Shown here: piece by piece, positions 12,001-22,980 of the stretch
Numbering within the stretch: the first letter of the stretch is position 1
Layout: each line of letters begins with the position of its first letter
NCBI RefSeq assembly: GCF_963675165.1
Contig: NC_087382.1
Location: 6,744,315 to 6,808,314 of the forward strand
Length of the DNA stretch: 64,000 nucleotides
Reading direction: 5' to 3'
Source of the DNA: Halichondria panicea
Taxonomy: Eukaryota; Porifera; Demospongiae; Suberitida; Halichondriidae
The notes under the pieces: generated by a model
What the model saw: only the letters and a program-made list of their open reading frames with translations
Told to the model about the DNA's origin: nothing
Databases searched by the model: none
Program-made: the position numbers and the translations under genes

Positions 12001-12141
12001 TATGATTAGTGTTCATTTGTGAATCACTTGTTCTCTATAATCTGTCTCACACGGCAATCTGACTAGTTTTCAGATTAGCCTTCAGCTGTCCACTCATCCT
12101 GTTTTTTTTTTTTGTAATTACCTGTATTATTATTATTATTA

Positions 12142-12372
12142 AGATAGACACGTCACTTACATTCTAGCCAATAGACTAGCGTTTCTCCTCACTGGTGTTA
12201 AGGATGGCTCAGCCACATGGCATCATATCTTTGTGATTGTGATATATTAATGGATGAAATTTAGTAGGAATGTAGTTTTGTACGAAATGTACACGTTTAA
12301 AATGTTTGGAGGTCATGTGACCTTCAGCGATGTCGTTACAGTGTGATTAAGAATAAGAAGATAAAGGAAGAT
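12142..12372 (-). mobile_element. TIR1 fragment
   Basis: AAGATAGACACGTCACTTAC and ATTCTAGCCAATAGACTAGC match the reverse complement of about 3255-3310 of TIR1 copy 1. The rest, up to the foldback at 12376, is unassigned AT-rich DNA. The match resumes at 12700. Confidence 0.6.
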
Positions 12373-12375
12373 TAG

Positions 12376-12620
12376 AAACAAGTGTAGCCACACCACCAAA
12401 TTTTTTTATGAAGTACAACTCAGTTTTACCATTTTTGTGGTGCCTGGTGCCCGGAATCAGGAAAACTGTCGCATTTTCTATTTAATGCCCTCTACTTAAA
12501 TATGCGTATTTCAATTTTCCGCTTCACCGAAAATGATAGACATCATATCCGGGCGCCATAAAAATGGTAAAATTGAGTTGCACTTCACAAAAAAATTTGG
12601 GGGTGTGGCTGCACTTGTTT
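12376..12620. mobile_element. Foldback MITE with ~70-bp arms
   Basis: AAACAAGTGTAGCCACACCA at 12376 opens an arm continuing through AACTCAGTTTTACCATTTTT. Its inverted copy (AAAAATGGTAAAATTGAGTT ... GGTGTGGCTGCACTTGTTT) ends at 12620. Arms differ at several positions, so it is not very young. No ORF. It sits inside a TIR1 remnant. Confidence 0.8.
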
Positions 12621-12694
12621 GTATTCCGGAAATTGTAAAGTTGTAATTTCACTGTAGCTCCACCCCTGAAAGATCCTTAACAACACTGAGTCAG

Positions 12695-12850
12695 GCCCCC
12701 CAGGCCCCCCAGGGGGAACCATCAATATAAATGTTATCCACGAAGTTTCCTGGGCCCTCCATGATGTGATCACCCATCCAATCAGGCCTGCTACTACTAA
12801 GCACAATGGCAGTGATACCAGTACTAAATTAGATACCAGTACTAAATTAA
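12695..12850 (-). mobile_element. TIR1 fragment
   Basis: GGGGGAACCATCAATATAAA, GTTTCCTGGGCCCTCCATGA and ACTAAGCACAATGGCAGTGA match the reverse complement of about 3105-3230 of TIR1 copy 1. ATACCAGTACTAAATTAG is duplicated at its end. Confidence 0.7.
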
Positions 12851-13029
12851 AGGAGGAAAGTAGGGTCAACAGAAGCCATACCAAGTCCGATCACCATAGG
12901 TTAGCAATTAAAAATTTGCTTAAAATTTCATGTGAAATTTGTGTTTATATAAATTCAATATCAATCTCAAAAGTGAACATACATTATAATAAATAATAAA
13001 TACAATTACAATTAATTCATTCTATGGTA

Positions 13030-13240
13030 CAAGAGGCCAGGGGATGAGGTACTCCTGGGTATCTTGGATAGTAGTGACAGTGAGTAGGACTTCTCAGACC
13101 CATAAGATGGTGGTGGTACCATGGCAGATAGTAGTGACGATTGTTTCACAGACCTGCATGAGGAAGAAAGAGTATTACCAACCAAGCAGATCAACTCTAG
13201 AATCAATGGTTCTTACACACAAGTAGCACAGAACCTGACA
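13030..13240 (+). pseudogene. piggyBac transposase acidic N-terminal exon remnant
   Basis: The reading GILDSSDSE, then DFSD, then MADSSDDCFTDLHEEE parallels the acidic exon of the piggyBac gene at 40401-40265 (GILDSSEQDLSDSEHTDG, MAEGSDDEFTDLDEEE). One stop and no recognisable downstream transposase. It is probably a left-over exon of a related element. Confidence 0.5.
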
Positions 13241-13372
13241 AACACCAGCCAACAAGCCAGCCATAAAGAATTGAATTTTATATGTAACCTATGTAACCTT
13301 TGGGGTGGTGCCTAAAAGATCAAAAGATTATCAATACACACACTAAATTGAATAATAACATTCAGCCACATA

Positions 13373-13570
13373 CCGTTAGCGCGAAATTTTCGAGGCACTT
13401 ATATTTCGTGGATTGGCCGCACAATGTTCGCGGAATGACTGCTTACCGGAAGCCACGCCTTTAAATATTTGCATGATAGCAGGTAATTTTTCGTAGACTT
13501 AATTTTCGTGTAGAATTCTAACCCACGAAATCCGCGAAAATTAAGCCCCCGAAAATTTCGCACCATACGG
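13373..13570. mobile_element. TA-flanked MITE
   Basis: Ends CCGTTAGCGCGAAATTTTCG and CGAAAATTTCGCACCATACGG are inverted with mismatches and flanked by TA on both sides (13371-13372, 13571-13572). The 198-bp interior is rich in CGAAAATT/AATTTTCG words. TA target use suggests a Tc1/mariner-type MITE. Confidence 0.75.
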
Positions 13571-13876
13571 TAATTATAACAGACAGCACACTAAAAATTG
13601 GGTAGATACATGTAACACAGCACTAACTCACAAGCCAACAAACCTAAAGAAGTATACTGAGAACATGAGAACAGCCATACACAAAGTACAGTACATCTCA
13701 TACAAGGCAAACTTACATGTAATGGCACTGCAATTTTATGATCCTACAACAAACTGGGAGTTCATGCATAACAAGATTCATAACTTGGGCACAGAAGAAT
13801 TACAATGCATATCACAGGCAAACACACAAGCCAACTAATGACAAATTACAGGGGCGTACACAGGGTGGTGCTTAGG

Positions 13877-14130
13877 TATGGAGGGCCGTTCGTGACAAAA
13901 ATGGGTACTACATGTACATGTCGATTTCAAAACGCGAGTAGGAAAGACGCGTTCTCTAACGCGTATAGGGAACACAACACGTTTTGCCTACACACGTCTA
14001 GTAGACGCGTGTTGCCTACACACGTCTAGTAAACACGTATAATTATGCTACACACGTCTAGTAACCGCGTGCTAGGAAACGCGTGTTGCCTACACACGTC
14101 TTATAGCTACGTTGCCTAGTGCCTACACAA
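13877..14130. repeat. Left TIR and subterminal ACGCGT/ACACGTCTAGTA array
   Basis: After the TIR come repeated units such as CTACACACGTCTAGTA and AACGCGT, about six in this copy. The right end (21400-21850) carries matching units in inverted orientation. Such arrays are usual sites for transposase binding, which is an inference here. A small ORF across this array is meaningless. Confidence 0.75.
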
Positions 14131-14260
14131 GTTTAGTTGAAAAACCACATAGAGTTGCATGACCATGTGCTAATCACATGACCATACTTGTATAGTCACG
14201 TGACATTTGTGAGCCATGTGGTATTAATTATTTTTTGGAAACTGATAATAGCTGTTTAGT

Positions 14261-17200
14261 ATGTCTCAAGACACTGATCAAAAGAAAGTTGATGAGGCTG
14301 TTCGGCTTCTAGTGTCCTTGCAAAAGGACAGTGTAGCAGGCCCTTCAAGGTCAAGAACAAATTAACCATCTGGGCACAATGGTGAGTTCAACTACCATTA
14401 CTTTATACATTCTAATTACAGCACCACAAAAAATAATTTTACACTTGTGCTCATTGAAAAAAGAATTAAATATCGAAGTTGGTGCTTCAATTAGAGCGGC
14501 GCATAGTAAAAGAGCAAGTTTGGACACTTTCTACATGGTAGTTTAGTAGAGAAGCTATAGGATCTGTAGGTACAGCTTTATATAATGGCTACTGAAAATT
14601 AAGCAGCGTTACCAGGTTCTTGCATCACCCCTAGCATCACCCCTAAGTTATTTATTCACTGTATTTATGACTGCAATCCATGTATCTTCCTATAATAATT
14701 GTTGCCTCCTCTATTTAAATCATTGTAATTCTAATTAGCTTAGCACCAGAAAATAATAATTCAGAACAGAAAAAGAATTATAATAAAAATTATTATTTCT
14801 AGGTTGGTGCGGTAATACGATAAAACCTCAATTTAAGGCGACACAAAGTAGAGTTTTACGTAAAACTCTACACAAAAAAATTAATTTATATGGTGCTATA
14901 ATTATGGGCAAAATGTTCAAGTGTCGCATATTTAGAGGGTCGCCTTAAATCGAGGTTTTACGTAACCACCCCCACCCTGTACTGTTTCTATAGGTACGTA
15001 GTGAGCAAAAGTAGCTTTTTGACAGATGCTGTAGTTATGTGTTTGATAATTATTTTGTTCACCCCAATAGATAAAGTTGTGTTGGAGCTTCAAGAAAAAG
15101 CTGTCCAGGCGCTGAAGAGTCTGAAGAGTCTCAAGAGTGTTAAGGAAGAGCAGCGCTTCAACTTCTCACCTTATATGAAAGATAGCAGGAAACGCTCGGC
15201 TCTGTGTGGAAGTTCTAGCACCCCCAAAAAGCCCAAGAAGAGTGTGAGCTGGACACATATATTTTTTTGTCTTGCGAAATGTGACCAAGCCAAAGTTCCT
15301 GGAACCATGTGGGAACGCGAACAGCTTCTAGATGCTGGGTTAGGCGAGCAAAAATTGACCTTCAATGATTTGGAATGCACTGCAGAAGAGTACAAAAAAG
15401 TGCTAGTTCGCCATTTTCCGAAACTTAGTGATTCGGGCGGATATGAGTTGATGCGTTGCTGTCCCAACAGTCGCAATCTGGAATGTATTTCCTCAACTGA
15501 TTTGAAATCACCTCAATCTACACAAGAACGCGTTGGCAGATCAAAGGTTTATGTTCGCCCTATTCAAAGAGATCTCGATGTGACACCACTTGAGAATGAA
15601 GAAAGTCTAGAAAGCAAGGTGAGAAAAGTCAGTATTGTCTTTGTAACTTTTCAATTTGGGTATAGGTACTGGAGAAATGCCTAACTTGTGGCAAATGTGT
15701 TAACTTGTCTAACCTGAGACAACATGTGGCTGGATGCAAGGGAAGCCCGTGAGTTTAATTATTTTTATTGTCTTTGAGCAAAGCGAGTCCGTACCTAGTC
15801 TTCACGTTGCAATTCTGTCTGTATGTATATATGTCATGGACCGGCACGATAATTTAGTTCAGACTACTCGGTTATTTGTTGTTTTATAGCTGTGCGCCCA
15901 GTTCTTTTGGCATAATGAGTTGGAATCATAGATCTATAACAATTCGCGCACGCTCGCCCATCACAATGCTGTATATTCTCTTAGTAATACTTATTCTGGT
16001 TCAGGATTGTTTATGGTGGCGGGGATGGCCCACTGTCAGTACATTCATCTGGAAGGTACATGTATTTGTTACCCAAAATACATCTTCAGTTGATGGTCTG
16101 CACATTCACTGTTTTGTGTTTGCTATTAATTTTGTCCTCAGTGAAACTGAAAGTGAAGGAGGATTGCCATACGTATTCATACGTATTCATACCAGGACTG
16201 AAAGGGAAAAATCCAAGGTTAATGTGTTATATTTTGACTCGTCAGTAATTTAAAATGTAACTTCCATGTAGGGACGGCGAAGGTCAAAGTACATCTGGAT
16301 ACCAGTAAGTTGTGACTGTATTATAGCTGTGAACCCATTCTCTAACTATGAATGATGCATTTACACTATACTATGCAATTGTAGAAACTACCTTTCTTTG
16401 TTGGACGAGCCATCAAGCGATCTTTCGGAAGATGATGCTGACCTGCAAGCAGCAATTTCTGCAAGCCTACAACATAAAACGACATTGACGTTACCTGATG
16501 AGTAAGTGCATTTATAATAATAAAAATATACCCTATGTTGAATTCTGGTAGGCTTGTTGCTGAGAGTATTGAAAAGATTTTGAAGGATCACTCTACCAAA
16601 CACATTTCAAGTGACCTGTCATCTCAAATAACTGTAAGAAGAACGCACATTTGGGAAGACTCCCTGAGATTATTTCGCCGGATTGATGCTAGCAAAACGC
16701 TAAGAGTTACCTTTCTAGGAGAAGCAGGAGTGGATGATGGAGGGCCACGTCGAGAGTACCTCAGGCTGAGGCTGTTGATGTCAGCGATCAACAATCAGGG
16801 TCATTTGTTAACTGGTCCACCTTCTAGCAAAGTACCACTACACAATACCCTAGCATTGAGTAACGGTTGCTTCTACAAAATCGGTGTCTTCATTGTGCTG
16901 TCACTTTCGCAAGGAGGGCCTGGGCCTACATTTTTCTCATCTTGCGTTGTAGACTATCTGTTTGGAGGAACAGCAGCTGTTAAAGCATGCATTGATGACA
17001 TCCCAGACAAGGAGGTTTGTGAGAAGTTGCATAAGGTAATATTTTTGTCATTAATAAAATAGTTTTAAAACATGTTAAACCCATGCAGCTTGAGAGTGCT
17101 TCTACCAACGAAGAGTTGCAAGATCTTCTTAATAGCGAGCAATTTTCTTTCCGCTTTGATTGCGGAGTGTGTCAGCCGGCATCCTCCATTAACATCAACG

Positions 17201-17866
17201 ACAAGCAACACCTTGTTTCAAGCATTGCACTACACTACTGCATCTATGCATGTAAAGCTGAACTGGATGAAATCAGACGTGGCTTAGTCTCCCTTGGGTT
17301 TGTAGGCCTGATGACCCAGTATCCGTGCTTGATGTCTCTCTTTAAAGCCAGTTCACAAAAGCTCACAAAAGCTTACAGCTGATATTTTGCAGAATATGTT
17401 TTCACATACATTTAGCCTCGCTGGCTCAAATTCCCGTGCCAAAGAGCAACAAATTATGATGCATATTCTGGAGCTACTGCATGATGTCGAAGGTATGTAT
17501 GGTATAATAATTATGGTACGGGTTTTTGTATTATACATGCATAGCAATAATTAAGAATTTTATGCATGCGTGCATGCAGATGGGAAGTGAGAAGTCGATG
17601 TTTTGGACGATGGTAATCGTGAGATTATTCCAATTTCCTTGGAGGATATCCTCGTTTTTGCGACTGGTGCAGCAAGTGTTCCTCCTATGGGGTTTTCAGA
17701 ACGGCCTCGCATTGTTTTTAAAGAAGACAGTGCAAGTGATCTTCCAACTGCCAGCACATGCTCTAACACATTGTATGTTCCTACAGTGCACCACAATAGT
17801 TACGATAAGTTTAAATACAAATTTGTTTTTGGTGTTACTGGTGCTGTTGGCTTTGGAACAGTGTAA
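14261..17866 (+). pseudogene. HECT-type E3 ubiquitin ligase gene (G2E3-like), multi-exon, in transposon
   Basis: Proposed exons: 14261-14381; 15071-15618; 15666-15748; one or two uncertain exons in 15890-16225; 16272-16303; 16385-16501; 16552-17035; 17089-17492; 17580-17866, all with GT/AG borders. Domains in order: a small zinc-finger-like motif CLTCGKCVNLSNLRQHVAGC; a ubiquitin-interacting motif DDADLQAAISASLQ (about 16431-16472); HECT N-lobe with TLRVTFLGEAGVDDGGPRRE; C-lobe with LPTASTCSNTLYVP, whose Cys codon (17759-17761) aligns with the thioester Cys of HECT ligases. Lesions: exon 1 frame problem, a 10-bp duplication near 17353-17372, TGA early in the last exon. Resembles the G2/M-phase E3 ligase-like genes abundant in sponges and fish. 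Confidence 0.85.
14818..14962. mobile_element. TA-flanked MITE in HECT intron 1
   Basis: CGATAAAACCTCAATTTAAG at the left is mirrored by CTTAAATCGAGGTTTTACG at the right, with TA on each side (14816-14817, 14963-14964). Near its left end is the palindrome AGTTTTACGTAAAACT. 145 bp, no ORF. It is contained in the first intron of the HECT gene. Confidence 0.75.
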
Positions 17867-19052
17867 ACTGATAATCGAATCGAACTGAGAATCAAATTGA
17901 ACTGAGAATATGAAGTTGATCCCGCAAGAACATAATTATATAACTATTAGAAGTTGTGATGCGGACGTAATCATTTATTTGTTTTAATTATTGGCTTTTA
18001 TAACTATTGCCTTTAAGTATTATTATTCTGATGCTAATTTTAATGATGCTTGGGTCAAATTAAAGTACTGCTTGCTAATAATAGGCATGGACTATGTAGA
18101 TATAATAATAATTATTGTGAAATGATACAAATTAAATCCCTAATAAAAAATTATACATAATAATAACTGTGCATGCAATGGAGACTGACCGCATAAGCCA
18201 TAACAATCCATAACTAAATAATTTACATGTAAGAGAATGTATTCACAAACGCACGAACAAGTACATATTTTTGATCAATGTTGCTCATAATTATGTATAC
18301 TGTGTCTGGAGAAATTTCTCTTTGTAAGACTTCGTACAAACATTGAGGTAAATGATTATTGACCGCTGTTACTGTAACTTGATCCACTGACTGGGAAGTA
18401 GGTGCAGGCCCAGTCCAGTCTACACCATACCACTGCAATTCTTCCTATAGAAAATGCTTGTAGTAATATACTGCAATCTGATTGGTCACTGAGAGGTCCA
18501 TTATTTCACTTATAGACCTGTCACTGTCAGAGGTCTTCTAATTAGGTCTATTACTGATTAGCCTACAGGCTATGGAGGGTGATTAGTGCCAAAATGTTTG
18601 AATGGATACCCAAATAATGTGAATCCCAAATGTAATTTCTTAGTACCCTGAAAATCAAATTTGTTGGTGCAAAGTTTAAAGTGTAAAGTTACTTGTGCTT
18701 TATTAAGAATACTTTGTGGATACTGAATGGTGCATACTGAATGGTGCATAGAGAATTAAAAGGTCTTGCCCCCATGCATGCAGACTACATCAATTTGTTC
18801 AGTGATTGTCTTATCATGCATGTTCAATGCACATGTTACATATTTTGTCCATGGAGCACTGCAGCCACAAGTTATCTGTACACTCTCTGCAGTTGGGCAA
18901 CGTGGCTATCTACATGTACCTCCAAAAAATCAATACTTCTGCCATCTCTATAAACACATAGCTAAGTCACTGACGACTCTTTCAGTGCATGCATGCATGG
19001 CGTAGGATGGCAGGGCTCTAGTTTTTTGAATGCAAAAAAAGTACGCTTACAT
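17867..19052. other. Intergenic part of the 8-kb transposon
   Basis: AT-rich spacer downstream of the HECT gene. A short + strand reading at 18741 (VHRELKGLAPMHADYI) resembles the 3' part of a LINE RT protein but is too short to assign. Nothing else is supported. Confidence 0.35.
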
Positions 19053-19667
19053 CAGGGGCGTAGCTACCATTGTTTCCTGGTTGCCCAGAAACCCCCCCAG
19101 GAGCTGCTGAGAAAATTGGGCAGGGCTCCCCAATAATTGAAAATCAAGCAGCCCTGCCCATCTTTTCATGCACGTGGCTGCAAATCATGTAGAGATAGCA
19201 CCGTGAATCGTTTCACTTTGGCTAGCTTTGTCTCAGCTGGCTAGCTAGCTACCTCAAACAAAGAAGACCAAGACTTAAGTTCTAGTATCAATCCTGCATG
19301 CTCCAGTATTCTCAGACTCAGCTCTAAGCACAACTTTATTCGATATTCAGGAAGGACAAGTTTAGAACAATCTCAGCCACATGAAACCTCTCAGGTAAAT
19401 GTAATGGTGCTCAGCTAGACTAACAATACACAATTGACACCTGCCTTTTAGAATGTCTATAGCTAGCTAGACTAGCTAGTCTAGCTAGCTTATCACAAAC
19501 ATGTAAAAAAAGTCATTACAAACAATTAGCAGTAGGTGTAACCAGTAGGTGTGCCCCAATCAAGAGGGTGTGGTACCGGAAGTGGGCGTGGCTAAAATTT
19601 CCCGGCGCTACTGCGCCGCTGGTTTTTCAAAGGAAACCCCTATGTCAAAAGTCTGGCTACGCCCCTG
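19053..19667. mobile_element. hAT-type MITE with CAGGGGCGTAGC ends
   Basis: CAGGGGCGTAGCTA at 19053 and TGGCTACGCCCCTG ending at 19667 are inverted. This terminal sequence is a widely seen hAT end. TACAT flanks both sides, which may be part of an 8-bp duplication. A 615-bp non-coding element nested in the 8-kb transposon downstream of the integrase gene. Confidence 0.75.
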
Positions 19668-19948
19668 TACATCTACATATAGTGCAGCTTGATGATCTCT
19701 ACTTAATAGCGTATAAAGAGATGGGGAGGCTCCAGCCCCCCCCATTCCTACGCCACTGTCTTTGTAAAAAGAATTGATGCACCATCCATGAAGTATTCTT
19801 ATTCTTATCAATTAAAGCATAAATGCTTTACACTTCCAATTTTGCACCGCTGATTTGATTTTTAACTTAAAATAATTATTTGGGTACATACTTAGAAATT
19901 ACATTCGGGTATTGGCAAAATTATTTAGGTGCCTCGGGCCTTTGGGTC

Positions 19949-21228
19949 TCAAACCCACCTTGGACTCAGCATATAACTATAGAAGTATAGATGTATAAGC
20001 ATACTCACTTGGTTTATAGGGTCCATCAAACTTTGTATAACAGCCTGTTCTGCAGTGGTACACATTCCTAAAACCCATAATTGATGTGGTGTCTTGTTTC
20101 GTTCAGTGCTAAGAGGATGATGTTTCCAAGAGTTACTAAATTCGTACATCTGCCGATTCAGTAAGGGTATGGCACAATAATGTAGGGAAAACAGTAGGGA
20201 AAACAGGTCATTGTCAATATTGAGTAGCCCTGCATTTTCCAGTTCACAGAATAAAGTATAGAAAGATGCTATGCACCCCAGAATGTTTCAATCCTTTGAT
20301 TGTGGACGCTTCTGCCAGTAATCATGCTTCCTCTTCCTGGTCCTCTACATGGATGATTGAGCATATACTCTGAAATGCCAACATTTTCACCACCCTTGTC
20401 ACTTCTCACCCTTGATGGCAATCCATATGTATCGACACCCTCAAGAAAAGACGATAACACTGTTGTGGCTCTGTTGTTGTTGGCAGCTTTTAGGTATACA
20501 ATAAGTCTTGAATACCTGTCGATTCCTCCATGGATAACAATCTTCCAGTTTATTAGTTTATGATATCCATCAACATGCCATAGACTGTTCGGGCCTATCA
20601 CTGAATATTGGCGCCGATGTAAGGTTTTCCGAAGCCTATTCGCTACTCCAGTGGGATCCACACGAATAAGGCTGTCCCTTGCTCTTTGTCTTGGTATCCG
20701 AATATGAAGTGATCGTAAGTGGCCAATAAGAATTCTGTAACCACTCATTGGATGGCACTGAACAAACTCTGACACAATAACATCTAGGTCGATATCACTA
20801 ACAATAGAATGAAGAGAATTTGCTAATCCAAATTCTTGAATACGTCTATAAATAGTTCGTGGTGAGCACTGTAGCATCTTTGAAATATCCTGTACAGAAA
20901 AATGGCTATTCAACAGCTGTATAAGCTGATCTTCAGTTATTACCATCTTAGGCCTACCTCTACGGCTATCTCTGTCTCGGTTTCTAGCCAGCACCCTCTC
21001 AAGCCAACTTTCCAACTGTTCAATAATGTCAGACAAATGAGCAATGACGATTCTCACGGCTTGTGCCAACCTTGAGGCACCATTTAACAAAATAACCCCT
21101 TCCAGCAATACACAGTATGTTGTTAGCGACTCACAAGCTATCAGTAAACCCTCTAGCACATCTTCTTCTTGGAAATTAGCAACATAAAACTGATGCAAAA
21201 TGAAATGTCTTCTAAAATGGCAACACAT
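19949..21228 (-). pseudogene. IS3/rve-type integrase (transposase) gene
   Basis: Order from 21228 downward: a helical N-terminal region; a basic linker [11 protein letters not shown]; a helix-turn-helix [19 protein letters not shown]; then an rve/DDE core with [11 protein letters not shown] (first D), [11 protein letters not shown] (second D) and [10 protein letters not shown] (E). The uninterrupted frame stops at 20269 just after FWGA. The family's next helices continue in a shifted frame ([36 protein letters not shown]) to 19990, pointing to a small deletion. A donor-like CAAGTGAGTATG lies after MDPINQ. A 12-bp in-frame duplication is at 20182-20205. It would cut and join the transposon ends; near-intact but probably inactive. 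Confidence 0.85.
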
Positions 21229-21399
21229 AGGTCAATATGTTGAGAGTTTCTGCTTCTGCCATGTTTTCTATGTACCTCTATAATTAATTATGCCACTGTA
21301 AATACTTAGTGGAAACCACGCCCCTTTCTTTGGGAAATAGGACTGTAAGAAAGGGGTGTGGTTTCCGTTTGTGGTTTCCGTTTATGTACAACCTCTAGA

Positions 21400-21850
21400 C
21401 GCGTGTAGCCTATATAGCCTATACGTGTTTAGAAAACGCGTGTAGCCTATACGTAACGCGTGTAGCCTATACGTAACGCGTGTAGCCTATACGTGTTTAG
21501 AAAACGCGTGTAGCCTATACGTGTTTAGAAAACGCGTGTAGCCTATACGTGTTTAGAAAACGCGTGTAGGCAAAAGTAGCTAGACGTGCGTAGGCAACAC
21601 GTGTTTCCTATATAGACGTGTTCTCTGAACGTGTTTTCCCTACTCGCGTTCCCTATACGCGTTCTCGTGTCTTCCCTACTCGCGTTCCCTATACGCGTTC
21701 TCTGAACGTGTCTTCCCTACTCGCGTTCCCTATACGCGTCTTCCCTACTCGCGTTCCCTATACGCGTTCTCTGAACGTGTCTTCCCTACTTGCGTTTTGA
21801 AATCAACATGTACATGTAGTACCCATTTTTGTCACAAATGGCCCTCCATA
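21400..21850. repeat. Right TIR and subterminal ACGCGT-type array
   Basis: About eight units built on GCGTGTAGCCTATACGTGTTTAGAAAAC are followed by units built on CCCTACTCGCGTTCCCTATACGCG, then the TIR. The array is longer and more regular than the left one, consistent with local amplification. ORFs across it have no meaning. Confidence 0.75.
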
Positions 21851-21856
21851 CTTAGG

Positions 21857-22980
21857 GTGCTCCAGCACCCCCATCCAGGCTCTGGTGCTCTAGCACCCTA
21901 TCCAGACTCAGAGAAGCTCAGGTAGATAGTTCAACCATCACTGGCTGGCTAGAAGGAAGCTACACTTACTGCAGCTATCTACAGCTTAATAGTGATAGTT
22001 ACAATAAGTGAAATCCAGCTAGCTAGCCTAAAAAACTTACTTTTCTTCCATCCTTTAATACTGGGATATCCAATAAAGAGTGGGGAGGGGCTCAATAATA
22101 AGGCTAGGTAGCAGGAAGTGGTTTGCTGTATCAAACATGCCTCACAACATGCAGCACAACAAGGTTCTTGGATCCAGGTACATGAGGTACATGAATGTAT
22201 AGTATAATTATATAATTAAGCCTACATGTATGTACAATAAATTATAATAATAATCAATGTTTGCAATGTAAACTACAAAGTCTCTTTTCCTCAACATCAA
22301 GGTACGTACTGGTGGTCATACTTTGTACGCTGCCTGTCACCTCCTGGTAAGCTGATCAATCTTTTAGTGGCCTGAAAAGAAAAGAATCAAGACTGTCGTC
22401 AGATCAAGCAAAGGAACGAACAAAGGAACAAACGTTTATCATCACTTAATAACTTCTACATTTACACAGAGACTAGACATGACATGATTGCATTGACATT
22501 TGACATACCTTAAGAAGAGTGCCATCCCAGGCGAATTGAGCTTCTGGTCGTAAACATTCTTGACTTGCTGATGGCACTGTCAGTACTGTGGCTGTGCACC
22601 ATCTAGAAAACAGTGGGCGTTGCCGACAAAACGGGCGTGGTCTAAATTTTGCGGCGCGCAATGAGCACCCCCATTGACTGAATCCCCCTGAATTATGACC
22701 TAATCCTAGCATAACACAATTTGGGAAGAAAATGTCCTTACACAAGTAAACAGTACACTCATAAGCCCAACAAGCCTTTGCTTTCCCCTGAAAAGGTCAA
22801 AACATTTTTATGCAATCAACCTCTGTACATGTACTGTACATGTACACAGTGAGTGAGCCTAATGTAATTGAGTAGTAGCCTAATTGAATTGTAACCTTGG
22901 AAGCAAGCAGAAACTTCACACAAGCCTAGGCATAAGAATTAACTGTAAATTGTTAGCAGTATAAAGTATCATGCCACAGG
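21857..22980. other. Non-coding stretch with possible minus-strand exons
   Basis: It begins with the right half of the hAT-like MITE that the 8-kb element hit (GTGCTCCAGCACCCCC). On the minus strand two short readings have splice-like borders: about 22620-22510 (ending GGCACTCTTCTTAAG|GTATGT) and 22372-22313 (CAG|GCCACTAAAAG to CCACCA|GTACGT). They read WDGTLLK and ATKRLISLPGGDRQRTKYDHQ in the same phase. They could be exons of a host or TE gene. No family is recognised. Confidence 0.3.

Larger units (their letters stand above)
8230..12141 (+). mobile_element. CR1-like LINE retrotransposon, decayed
   Basis: Order: a 5' leader with duplicated GTGGGTGACTGTGAAC-type words, ORF1 (8560-9465), ORF2 with endonuclease and reverse transcriptase (9490-12000), then an (ATT)n tail at 12124-12141, the microsatellite-type end seen in CR1/L2-group LINEs instead of poly(A). 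The ORF2 C-terminus reads NRLPRLWNCLP and FLWSHFVTHFDP, a hallmark of this group. A 440-bp element (11244-11683) is inserted in ORF2, and the RT core is deleted near 11025. Confidence 0.85.
13877..21850. mobile_element. 8.0-kb IS3EU-like DNA transposon with HECT and integrase genes
   Basis: Both ends begin TATGGAGGGCC and stay inverted through GTGACAAAAATGGGTACTAC and beyond. Each end is flanked by CTTAGG (13871-13876, 21851-21856), a perfect 6-bp target duplication. Inside are a HECT-type gene on + (14261-17866) and an integrase gene on - (21228-19949), tail to tail. An IS3/rve-type transposase, a 6-bp duplication and TAY-type termini agree with what I recall of the IS3EU superfamily; this should be verified. 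Flanking CAGGGGCGTA...GTGCTCCAGCACCC suggests it landed in a hAT-like MITE. Later insertions: MITEs at 14818 and 19053. Confidence 0.85.

Noticed and set aside
13805-14029. ORF across the left subterminal array (and 21618-21800 on the right)
   Set aside because: It runs through ACGCGT-type non-coding repeats and the TIR; composition, not selection, keeps it open.
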